Positions 28,452 to 34,642 of a DNA stretch of 34,642 nucleotides are shown piece by piece; position 1 is the stretch's first letter, and each line of letters begins with the position of its first letter. Both the position numbers and the translations under genes were made by a program. The DNA lies in the NCBI GenBank assembly GCA_002709505.1, contig PARB01000084.1:1-34642 (forward strand). Reading direction: 5' to 3'. Under the pieces are notes generated by a model. The model searched no databases. It was not told the origin of the DNA and saw nothing but the letters and a program-made list of their open reading frames with translations. The DNA is from Paracoccaceae bacterium (lineage in GTDB: Bacteria; Pseudomonadota; Alphaproteobacteria; Rhizobiales; Stappiaceae).

Positions 28452-28463
28452 AAGGGAACCGCA

Positions 28464-29228
28464 ATGACCGTACCCGACATCCGGGGCTCTTCGCCGGAGC
28501 TGCCGCCGCCCTCCCAGCCGATCTTCAACCTGCCGCCGGTGATCACCTGGCTGGCCGGCATCCTGATCGCGATCCATGTCGTGAGCACGCTGTTCCTGTC
28601 GCGCGACGCGGCGTTCGAACTGATCATCGCCTTCGGGTTTCTGCCCGCGCGCTATTCCGCAGACTTCCTGCCGGGCGTGGCATTGCCGGGCGGGGCGGGG
28701 GCCGATGTGTGGACCTTCCTGACCTATGCGTTCCTGCATGGCGGATGGGCGCATCTCTTCGTCAATGTGCTGTGGATGGCGGTGTTCGGCAGCGCGGTCG
28801 CGCGCCGGCTCGGGACCCTGCGCTTCCTGCTGCTCTCCGCGCTTTGCGCGATCTCCGGCGCTCTCCTGCACCTTTACCTGCATTTCGGCGAACCGGTCCC
28901 GATGATCGGCGCATCGGCCGCGATTTCGGGACAGATGGCGGCGGCCACCCGTTTCGTGTTTCAGGATGGCGGTCCGCTCGGCACATTCCGCCGCGCGGAC
29001 AATGCGGCCTATCTGGTCCCAGCCAAGGGGGTTGTCGACTCGCTCGCGAATCCGCGGGTCGCGATGTTTCTCACGGTCTGGTTCGGGATCAACCTGGTGT
29101 TCGGGCTGATCTCCACGCCATTCGGCGGATCGAGCGGGAGCGTTGCCTGGGAGGCCCATATCGGCGGTTTCGTCGCCGGTTTCGCGTTGTTTTCGCTGTT
29201 CGATCCGGTGCCGCGCCGGCGCGGGTGA
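28464..29228 (+). CDS. Rhomboid family intramembrane serine protease
   Basis: The protein has 254 residues from an ATG with AAGGGA upstream. It has about six membrane segments. The fold signature is HGGWAHLFVNVLWMAVFGS (His/Asn), the catalytic Ser151 in MIGASAAISG and His232 in WEAHIGGFVAGF. The usual GASGA has Ala in place of the second Gly, which should still allow activity. It cleaves membrane-protein substrates within the inner membrane; the substrate is unknown. A long hydrophilic insert (about 168-198) between the Ser helix and the next is notable. Confidence 0.92.
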   Translation: MTVPDIRGSSPELPPPSQPIFNLPPVITWLAGILIAIHVVSTLFLSRDAAFELIIAFGFLPARYSADFLPGVALPGGAGADVWTFLTYAFLHGGWAHLFVNVLWMAVFGSAVARRLGTLRFLLLSALCAISGALLHLYLHFGEPVPMIGASAAISGQMAAATRFVFQDGGPLGTFRRADNAAYLVPAKGVVDSLANPRVAMFLTVWFGINLVFGLISTPFGGSSGSVAWEAHIGGFVAGFALFSLFDPVPRRRG

Positions 29229-29289
29229 CCGTGCCCGACCCCGGCAATTGCGGATTGCACCCCCGACAGGATTTGTCATGATGAGACAG

Positions 29290-29309
29290 GCGCGCCCCTC
29301 GGGGCGCGC
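29290..29309. other. GC-rich hairpin between rhomboid and CBS genes
   Basis: GCGCGCCCC and GGGGCGCGC are complementary over 9 bp with a TC centre. No T-run follows on either strand. It may protect mRNA ends or slow Rho-dependent read-through. Confidence 0.4.
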
Positions 29310-29347
29310 GTGAGGGACCAATTCTGGCTTCACGGGAGGAGGCGCGC

Positions 29348-29779
29348 ATGACAGTCGCATCGATTTTGAATCAGAAGGGCCGGGACGTGGTGACGGAGCG
29401 CGCCGGTACCAGCTTGCGCGAGATCTGCTCGATCCTGGGCACGCGCCGGATCGGCGCCATCGTGATCACCGGGCAGGACGGCAAGATCGAGGGCATCATC
29501 TCCGAGCGGGATGTGGTGCGGGCGATTTCTCAGCACGGGGTCGATGCGCTCGACCGCCCGGTCTCCGATTTCATGACGGCCTCGGTGGTGACCTGCGAGC
29601 CGCAGGAGACCGTGAACTCGGTCATGGCGCGGATGACCGGCGGCCGCTTCCGCCACGTACCGGTGGTGCAGGACGGAAAGCTGGCCGGCCTGATCTCGAT
29701 CGGCGACGCGGTGAAGCACCGCATGGCGCAGATCGAGCGCGAGGCGGAGGACATGCGCAACTACATTGCCATGACGTGA
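29348..29779 (+). CDS. Two-CBS-domain protein
   Basis: The protein has 143 residues formed almost wholly of a CBS pair (about 8-65 and 73-133). GTRRIGAIVIT, GIISERDVVRAIS, VSDFMTASVVTCEP, GRFRHVPVVQDGKLAGLISI and GDAVKHRM are typical. The pair (Bateman module) binds adenine nucleotides. As a stand-alone protein it probably senses energy state or regulates a partner. GGGAGGAGG precedes the ATG. A strong terminator follows. Confidence 0.94.
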   Translation: MTVASILNQKGRDVVTERAGTSLREICSILGTRRIGAIVITGQDGKIEGIISERDVVRAISQHGVDALDRPVSDFMTASVVTCEPQETVNSVMARMTGGRFRHVPVVQDGKLAGLISIGDAVKHRMAQIEREAEDMRNYIAMT

Positions 29780-29825
29780 CGGCGCGTTCCCCCGGATCGA
29801 CGGATCCGGGAGCGGCAAAAACAAG

Positions 29826-29858
29826 CGGCACGCGCGCGGGCGCGTGCCGTTTTCGTTT
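29826..29858 (+). terminator. Intrinsic terminator of the CBS gene
   Basis: CGGCACGCG and CGCGTGCCG form a 9-bp stem with a CGCGGG loop, followed by TTTTCGTTT, 47 bp after the CBS stop. Confidence 0.85.
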
Positions 29859-29910
29859 GAAGAGGTGTCTGGAGGCAAGCGCTGCGGCGCACCGCGGGCC
29901 GGGGTGCCGC

Positions 29911-30366
29911 TCAGCTCTTGCCGTAGACGACGTCCGGATCATAGACCCGCGCGTCGCCGGTCGGCTCCAGGCGGGGCGAGCCGTCCGGGCCCAGTTCCAC
30001 GCGGCGGTAGAAGCAGGACTTGTAGCCGACGTGGCAGGTGGCGCCATTGCCGGCGACGCGGACCTTCAGGACAATCGCGTCCTGATCGCAGTCGGTGAGA
30101 ACCTCCACCACCTGCTGGACCTGGCCCGAGGTCTCGCCCTTTTTCCAGAAGCTCTGGCGCGAGCGGCTCCAGTACCAGGCCTCGCCCGTCTTGAGCGTGC
30201 GGGCGAGCGCCTCGGCGTTCATGTAGCCGACCATCAGCACGGACCCGTCGTCCGCGTCCGTCACGACGCAGGCGATCAGCCCGTCCGCGTCGAACTTCGG
30301 CTGAAAGCCAGTGCCTGTCTCGATGTCGGTCTTGTCGCCGCGCGCAGCGAAAATCGTGTCGCTCAT
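29911..30366 (-). CDS. hisI: Phosphoribosyl-AMP cyclohydrolase
   Basis: The protein has 151 residues. It opens the adenine ring of PR-AMP in histidine synthesis. [36 protein letters not shown] is the family core (positions about 47-82). The metal-binding segments [11 protein letters not shown] and [13 protein letters not shown] are intact. It is the stand-alone HisI form without the HisE part. It follows folE by 43 bp on the same strand, an arrangement common in alphaproteobacteria. Confidence 0.96.
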   Translation of the reverse strand: MSDTIFAARGDKTDIETGTGFQPKFDADGLIACVVTDADDGSVLMVGYMNAEALARTLKTGEAWYWSRSRQSFWKKGETSGQVQQVVEVLTDCDQDAIVLKVRVAGNGATCHVGYKSCFYRRVELGPDGSPRLEPTGDARVYDPDVVYGKS

Positions 30367-30409
30367 GTCCGTCCGTTCGTTGCGCGCGCCTGTGCCGCCC
30401 GTGCCGGGA

Positions 30410-31045
30410 TCAGCCGCGCCTTGTGTCGCGCACCAGGCTCATGAAGCGGACCTGTTCGCTCGGATCGTCGCGGAAGACGCCGGTGAACTGGGTCGTGATC
30501 GTTGAGACGCCACGCTTCTGGACGCCGCGCATGGTCATGCACTGGTGCTCGGCTTCCAGCATAACGGCGATGCCGCGCGGGGCAAGATGGGTGTCCATCG
30601 CCTCGGTGATCTGCGCCGTGAGGTTTTCCTGCGTCTGCAGGCGCTTGGCGAAGATGTCGACCACACGGGCGATCTTCGACAGGCCGACCACGCCCTCGGT
30701 CGGGTAATAGGCGACATGCGCCTCGCCGACGAAGGGCAGCATGTGGTGCTCGCAATGGGAAAAGAACGGAATCCCGCGTACGAGCACGATGTCGTCATAG
30801 CCGCCGACGTCCTCGAAGGTGCGCTTCAGGTGTTCGGCCGGATCCTGGTCGTAGCCGGAGAAGATCTCCTTATACGCCTTGGCGACACGCTTGGGCGTGT
30901 CGAGCACGCCTTCGCGAGTCGGATCGTCGCCCGCCCAGGCGAGCAGCGTGCGCACGGCAGCTTCCGCTTCCTCGCGCGTGGGTCGCGCCAGCGGGGTCTC
31001 GGTGCTGTCGTCGCGCTGCGCGACCGGGTTTAGAATGGCATCCAT
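30410..31045 (-). CDS. folE: GTP cyclohydrolase I
   Basis: The protein has 211 residues from the ATG at 31043-31045, with GGGGGAG upstream. It converts GTP to dihydroneopterin triphosphate, the first step of folate synthesis. The zinc ligands are Cys98 and His101 ([12 protein letters not shown]) and Cys169 ([12 protein letters not shown]). [20 protein letters not shown] and the C-terminal [10 protein letters not shown] are also conserved. It heads a folE-hisI transcript. Confidence 0.97.
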   Translation of the reverse strand: MDAILNPVAQRDDSTETPLARPTREEAEAAVRTLLAWAGDDPTREGVLDTPKRVAKAYKEIFSGYDQDPAEHLKRTFEDVGGYDDIVLVRGIPFFSHCEHHMLPFVGEAHVAYYPTEGVVGLSKIARVVDIFAKRLQTQENLTAQITEAMDTHLAPRGIAVMLEAEHQCMTMRGVQKRGVSTITTQFTGVFRDDPSEQVRFMSLVRDTRRG

Positions 31046-31312
31046 TGCGGGCTCCCCCGTTTGTACTCTCTTACGCATGCGATACGCTGACCCCGTCGCT
31101 TCGGACCACATGAATCATCAGGTGCGACAATCCTTTCGCGGCGAGATCGCACGGCAATCTGGTTGAATTGCGGCACCGCGCCCGGCTCCGTGATCGCAGG
31201 GCAGCGTGACAAAGGACAGGTCCCGTTTCTTTCGCGCGCTGCTCCCTATATAAGGGGAAGAACGGGCTGTGAAGCTGGAACGCCGGTGTCACGCTTTCTT
31301 GATGAGGCACGT

Positions 31313-31759
31313 ATGCTTGACGACGTCTACAACGCGAAAATCCTGGAACTGGCCGGCAATATCCCCCGTATCGGTCATCTTCAAGCGCCTGATGCATCTG
31401 CAAAGGCTCACTCTAAGTTGTGCGGTTCGACGGTCAATGTCGACTTAAAAGTGCATGATGGTGTTGTGACCGATTTTGCGCATGAGGTCAAAGCATGCGC
31501 GCTGGGCCAAGCATCCTCCGCGATCATGGCGCGCAACATCGTCGGCGCGAGTGCCGCCGAGCTCAGGGATGTGCGCCAGCGCATGTGGGCGATGCTCAAG
31601 GAGGGCGGCCCGCCGCCGGAGGGCCGCTTCGCCGAATGCGCCTTCCTGGAGCCGGTGCGCGCCTACAAGGCCCGCCACGCCTCCACGATGCTGACTTTCG
31701 ACGCTGTGGTCGACGCGCTGGACAAGATCGACGCGGCCCGCGGCTCGGATGCCGCCTGA
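31313..31759 (+). CDS. IscU/NifU N-terminal-like Fe-S scaffold protein
   Basis: The protein has 148 residues starting MLDDVYNAKILELAGNIPRI, with GAGG about nine bases upstream. It has the three cluster-ligand cysteines of IscU in order: Cys37 (KLCGSTV), Cys62 (KACALGQASS) and Cys109 (ECAFLEPVRAYKARHAST). It therefore can probably hold a nascent Fe-S cluster. It stands outside any isc or suf operon, next to folE and yidD, an arrangement I recall in this order. The role relative to the main SUF system is unknown. CTATATAA at about 31246-31253 may be the promoter -10. Confidence 0.9.
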   Translation: MLDDVYNAKILELAGNIPRIGHLQAPDASAKAHSKLCGSTVNVDLKVHDGVVTDFAHEVKACALGQASSAIMARNIVGASAAELRDVRQRMWAMLKEGGPPPEGRFAECAFLEPVRAYKARHASTMLTFDAVVDALDKIDAARGSDAA

Positions 31760-31812
31760 AACGAGCGCCGCGCCGCGGCGCGGCGTCTGACGGGCTTTGA
31801 AAGGCCGACGTC

Positions 31813-32172
31813 ATGTGTCCTTCGACATCGCCCAGGAGCGCCGGGCCCAGGAGCGCCGGCCGGACCGGTTTCGGCGCGCGCATTGCGCTCGGGTTGATCC
31901 GCGTCTACCAGCTGACGCTTTCGGCCTTCATCGGGCGCTCCTGCCGCTATGCGCCGAGCTGTTCGGAATATACCTCCGACGCCATTCGCCGCCATGGCCT
32001 GTGGGCCGGCGTCTGGATCGGCCTTGCCCGGTTGCAGCGCTGCCGGCCGGGCGGGGGCAGCGGTTTCGATCCCGTGCCCGAGACCTGCGATCACAGTCGC
32101 CACCGCTTCCGCCCCTGGCGGTTCGGGCGCTGGAAATCCGATCATATCGACCCGTCGACACGGCTCGACTGA
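31813..32172 (+). CDS. yidD: YidD membrane protein insertion efficiency factor
   Basis: The protein has 119 residues. The core IRVYQLTLSAFIGRSCRYAP then SCSEYTSDAIRRHGLWAGVW and RLQRCRPGG is diagnostic. It helps YidC/Sec insert inner-membrane proteins and associates with the membrane by an amphipathic helix. It is not in the usual rnpA-yidC context here. The N-terminus has a short internal duplication (SAGPRSAGR), from a repeated AGGAGCGCCGG. Confidence 0.93.
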   Translation: MCPSTSPRSAGPRSAGRTGFGARIALGLIRVYQLTLSAFIGRSCRYAPSCSEYTSDAIRRHGLWAGVWIGLARLQRCRPGGGSGFDPVPETCDHSRHRFRPWRFGRWKSDHIDPSTRLD

Positions 32173-32244
32173 AGCCATGCATTTTCTTGGCCCGGCATGC
32201 AGATCGCGCGCGAGACGCGACGCATTTCAGGGAGTAATGCGGCA

Positions 32245-32271
32245 ATGACTTTCTTCCGTTTTCGGGCGTAG
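32245..32271 (+). CDS. Possible 8-residue leader peptide
   Basis: ATG at 32245 begins MTFFRFRA then TAG (32269-32271). GGGAG lies about 11 bases upstream, whereas the following GNAT-C39 gene, starting 4 bases after the stop, has no ribosome site of its own. This leader could pass ribosomes to it by reinitiation. Confidence 0.3.
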   Translation: MTFFRFRA

Positions 32272-32275
32272 CGCG

Positions 32276-33394
32276 ATGTTGTCCAGCAGTTTACCGGACG
32301 TTGAAATACGCCTGGCCCAGATGTCCGACCTTCCCGACCTGTTGCGCCTTGAAAACGCGTGCTTTTCCGGCGACCGCATTTCGCGGCGCAGCTTTCGCCG
32401 TTTTCTGGAAAGCGCCGGCGCCTCCTGTCTCGTCGCCGAGGCAAACGGGCAGATGCTTGGATATGCGCTGCTGCTGTTTCGCTCCGGCACGGCGCTGGCG
32501 CGGCTCTATTCGTTTGCCGTCGATCCGGCAGCGCGCGGCTCCGGCCTGTCGCGCCGGTTGCTTGCCGCCGCCGAGGCGGACGCCTTCGAGCGCGAGCGCA
32601 TCCTGCTGCGGCTGGAGGTGCGCGAGGACAATGCGCCGGCCCGTGCGCTCTACGAGCGGGCCGGCTATCGGCGCCACGGGCGGGTTGCGGATTACTATGA
32701 GGACGGCACGGCCGCGATCCGCATGGAAAAGCTGCTGCACGACGAGGCGGCGCCGCCTTCCGCTGTGCCCTATTTTTCGCAGACGACCGATTTCACCTGC
32801 GGCCCCGCCTGCCTGATGATGGCGCTGAAGCACCTCGGTGCGGTCGAGACGCTCGACGAGCGGCTGGAGCTGCGCCTGTGGCGGGAAACGACGACGATCT
32901 ATCTGGCTTCCGGACATGGCGGCTGCGGCCCCTTCGGCATGGCGGTCGCCGCCGCCCATCGCGGTGTCGAGGCCGAGGTGCGGCTGGCGCCGGGCGGGCA
33001 TCTGTTCCTGTCGTCGGTGCGCGATCCGGACAAGCGCCGGGTGATGGAGATCGTCCAGGACGACTACCGGGGCGAAGCCGCCCGGCTCGGCATCGACAGC
33101 ACCGGCGAGCCGCTCTCGGCCCCGGACCTCGCCGAAGCGGTGCGCGGCGGGGCGCTGGCGATCGTGCTGATCTCCGAGTACCGGATGCTGGGGCGGCGCG
33201 GCCCGCATTGGGTGCTGGTGCAGGGGCAGGATCCGCGCCACTTGTTCATTCACGACCCCTGGCTCGGCTACGAGGGCTATGAAACGCCGCAGGATGCTGC
33301 CAACCTGCCGATCCCTTTCGCGGAATTCGATCGCATGGCACGCTGGGGCAAGCCGCCGGTCCGCGCTCAGATCCTCCTCAAGAAGGCACTGTAG
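32276..33394 (+). CDS. GNAT acetyltransferase fused to C39-like peptidase domain
   Basis: The protein has 372 residues. Residues about 9-153 are a RimI-like GNAT domain (FAVDPAARGSGLSRRLL carries the acetyl-CoA loop, and NAPARALYERAGYRRHGRV is the typical end). Residues about 163-370 are a C39/papain-like peptidase domain: VPYFSQTTDFTCGPACLMMA with Gln169 and Cys175, His311 (GPHWVLVQG) and Asp327 (IHDPWLG), so the triad is complete. There is no ABC transporter domain, so it is not a bacteriocin exporter. The stop is three bases before the next ATG. Together they look like a peptide/amide-forming and editing unit; substrates are unknown. Confidence 0.88.
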   Translation: MLSSSLPDVEIRLAQMSDLPDLLRLENACFSGDRISRRSFRRFLESAGASCLVAEANGQMLGYALLLFRSGTALARLYSFAVDPAARGSGLSRRLLAAAEADAFERERILLRLEVREDNAPARALYERAGYRRHGRVADYYEDGTAAIRMEKLLHDEAAPPSAVPYFSQTTDFTCGPACLMMALKHLGAVETLDERLELRLWRETTTIYLASGHGGCGPFGMAVAAAHRGVEAEVRLAPGGHLFLSSVRDPDKRRVMEIVQDDYRGEAARLGIDSTGEPLSAPDLAEAVRGGALAIVLISEYRMLGRRGPHWVLVQGQDPRHLFIHDPWLGYEGYETPQDAANLPIPFAEFDRMARWGKPPVRAQILLKKAL

Positions 33395-33397
33395 GTC

Positions 33398-34642
33398 ATG
33401 GCCACATGGGTCGTACTCGTCGACAATCCCAAGGATGTCTCCAACGCCGACACGCCGCACAAGGTGATGAGCGTGCGCGACTACCTAATGCGGCCGAAGC
33501 TTTTCACCGGCACGCATCCCAATATCATCAACCTGTCGCGCTCCTACGCCTATCAGGGCGCGGGCTATTACGCCTCGCTGCTGGCCGAGGCGCGCCAGCA
33601 CCGCGTGCTGCCCAACGTCGAGACGATGATCGAGCTGTCCCGCAAGGGACTCTACCGTCATGCGCTCCCGGAGCTCGAGGACAGCCTCAACCGCTGCCTC
33701 GCCAAGGCGGACAAGGACGCCGTCGGCGAGCGCATCCTCGTGTGCCTCGGCTACAGCAGCGTCGCCGCGCTGGAACCCTTCGCGCGTCTGCTGTTCGACT
33801 GGTACCGCGCGCCGATCCTCGAGGTGACGCGCACCTCCGCCGACTGGTCGGCGATCGCCCGCATCCGTACGGTGTCGATTTCCGATCTCGATGCGGAGCG
33901 CCGCGCCTTCATGATGGAGAGCCTGGAGCGCTACACCCATCGCGCCTGGCGCGCGCCGAAGCAGCGCGTGCCGATGAAATATTCGCTCGCCGTGCTGTCC
34001 GACCCGAAGGAGGAGCTGCCGCCCTCCAGCCAGGCGTCGCTGCGCCACATGGCCAAGGTCGCCGCGCGTCAGGGGGTGGAACTCGTGCCCATCGGCAAGG
34101 GCGACCTCGACCGGCTGGCGCAACATGACGCGCTCTTCATCCGCGAGACGACGAATATCGACAATCACACCTATCGCTTCGCCCGCCGCGCGACGCAGGA
34201 GCGCATGCCGGTGATCGACGATCCGGTCTCCATGATCCGCTGCACCAACAAGGTCTATCTGGCCGAACTGATGGAAAGCCACGGCGTGCCGGTGCCGCGC
34301 ACCGCGATCCTTTCCAGCGTCAAGGAGGCGGCCGGCCTTGAACAGCGGCTCGGCTCGCCGGTGGTCCTCAAGATCCCGGACGGTTCCTTCAGCCGGGGCG
34401 TCTTTCGCGTTTCGGGCGAGGCGGAGATCGCGAAAAAGCTGAAACTGCTGCTCGACGACAGCGACATCATCATCGCCCAGGAATATTGCCCGACGGAATT
34501 CGACTGGCGCATCGGCGTGCTCGACGGCGAGCCTTTGTTCTCCGTGCAGTATCTGATGGCGAAGAAGCACTGGCAGATCGTCAAGCACGAGGACGGCAAG
34601 CAGGCCAAGGAGGGCAGCTTCCGCTCCGTGTCGCTGGCCGAA
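33398..34642 (+). CDS. RimK-like ATP-grasp ligase with N-terminal RLAN domain (3' partial)
   Basis: 415 codons are open to the window edge with no stop. The N-terminal part (ATWVVLVDNPKDVSNADTPH to about residue 155) fits the RLAN domain. The ATP-grasp part begins near residue 280 (MIRCTNKVYLAELMESHGVP then VPRTAI), with PVVLKIPDGSFSRGVFRV (Lys325) and AQEYCPTEFDWRIGVLDGEP. RimK-type enzymes ligate amino acids to carboxylates with ATP. The metal-binding C-terminus lies beyond the window. It follows the GNAT-C39 gene by three bases, so the two are surely cotranscribed. A GCS2-type ligase gene may lie further on; this cannot be checked here. Confidence 0.87.
   Translation, partial: MATWVVLVDNPKDVSNADTPHKVMSVRDYLMRPKLFTGTHPNIINLSRSYAYQGAGYYASLLAEARQHRVLPNVETMIELSRKGLYRHALPELEDSLNRCLAKADKDAVGERILVCLGYSSVAALEPFARLLFDWYRAPILEVTRTSADWSAIARIRTVSISDLDAERRAFMMESLERYTHRAWRAPKQRVPMKYSLAVLSDPKEELPPSSQASLRHMAKVAARQGVELVPIGKGDLDRLAQHDALFIRETTNIDNHTYRFARRATQERMPVIDDPVSMIRCTNKVYLAELMESHGVPVPRTAILSSVKEAAGLEQRLGSPVVLKIPDGSFSRGVFRVSGEAEIAKKLKLLLDDSDIIIAQEYCPTEFDWRIGVLDGEPLFSVQYLMAKKHWQIVKHEDGKQAKEGSFRSVSLAE

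Larger units (their letters stand above)
28016..28463. other. Divergent intergenic region with orphan terminator
   Basis: These 448 bp separate the PAS_5 gene (minus) and the rhomboid gene (plus). They contain a one-mismatch CtrA box (28154-28168), a CACGTCA/TGACGTG inverted repeat (28206-28212 and 28234-28240), an intrinsic terminator on the plus strand (28301-28327) with no protein gene before it, and a 15-bp tandem repeat (28422-28451). A small RNA of about 100-150 nt ending at the terminator is plausible. Confidence 0.6.

Noticed and set aside
32276-33394. Bacteriocin-processing C39 exporter
   Set aside because: There are no membrane segments or ABC ATPase domain, and no precursor peptide with a double-Gly leader is seen nearby.
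32276-34642. N-acetylglutaminylglutamine amide (NAGGN) osmolyte locus
   Set aside because: That pathway uses an asparagine-synthetase-like protein and a GNAT/ATP-grasp fusion. Here GNAT is fused to a C39 peptidase and the ligase has an RLAN domain.

Overview
This is a GC-rich chromosomal window (roughly two thirds G+C by eye) from an alphaproteobacterium, most likely of the order Hyphomicrobiales (Rhizobiales). The evidence is the gene content: ispE beside a TPR protein, DUF3126 downstream of cysE, a two-domain PilZ protein beside a PAS_5 protein, a BTLCP transglutaminase-like peptidase, and the folE-hisI / IscU-like / yidD block, plus boxes of the CtrA type (TTAA-N7-TTAA). The genus cannot be fixed from the sequence. 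Almost everything is chromosomal housekeeping or conserved accessory content. I see no transposase, phage gene, CRISPR array or rRNA operon.

Layout. 1-1960 (minus): the 5' end of ispE and a secreted TPR protein. 2267-5910 (plus): pyruvate phosphate dikinase translationally coupled to a MeaB-type GTPase. 5894-9348 (minus): a sugar transferase, a membrane GGDEF-EAL protein and the DUF2256 end of an overlapping three-gene redox operon (gpx, DUF393, DUF2256; 9187-10309). 10400-11968 (minus): radC and map. 12231-14602 (plus): tRNA-Leu(UAA), trkH and sfsA. 14607-18727 (minus): a YkuD L,D-transpeptidase lipoprotein, a small secreted protein, a xanthine/guanine phosphoribosyltransferase, a molybdopterin-binding protein, an FAD monooxygenase and a zf-CHCC protein. 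18963-20599 (plus): two overlapping alpha/beta hydrolases. 21031-21861 (minus): a crotonase-fold protein lacking both hydratase glutamates. 22093-23416 (plus): cysE and DUF3126. 23532-25391: two membrane proteins transcribed divergently around CtrA-like boxes, then a gamma carbonic anhydrase. 25500-28015 (minus): BTLCP peptidase, AT-rich spacer, tandem PilZ, PAS_5. 28464-29779 (plus): rhomboid protease and CBS protein. 29911-31045 (minus): hisI and folE. 31313 to the end (plus): IscU-like scaffold, yidD, a GNAT-C39 peptidase fusion, and an RLAN/ATP-grasp ligase that runs off the window.

The most promising candidates for an underexplored system are: (1) the GNAT-C39 peptidase fusion followed 3 bp later by an RLAN-type RimK-like ATP-grasp ligase, which looks like an enzymatic set that makes or edits a peptide or amide; (2) a group of CtrA-type boxes, one lying between two convergent genes where no promoter is expected and followed by a hairpin and overlapping micro-ORFs; and (3) a strong intrinsic terminator with no gene before it at 28301-28327, which suggests an unannotated small RNA.

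Functional themes are cyclic-di-GMP and cell-cycle signalling (GGDEF-EAL, PilZ, PAS_5, CtrA boxes), envelope biology (L,D-transpeptidase, rhomboid, BTLCP, YidD, TrkH), central carbon metabolism (PPDK with a B12-mutase chaperone), and redox/sulfur metabolism (Gpx, CysE, IscU-like).
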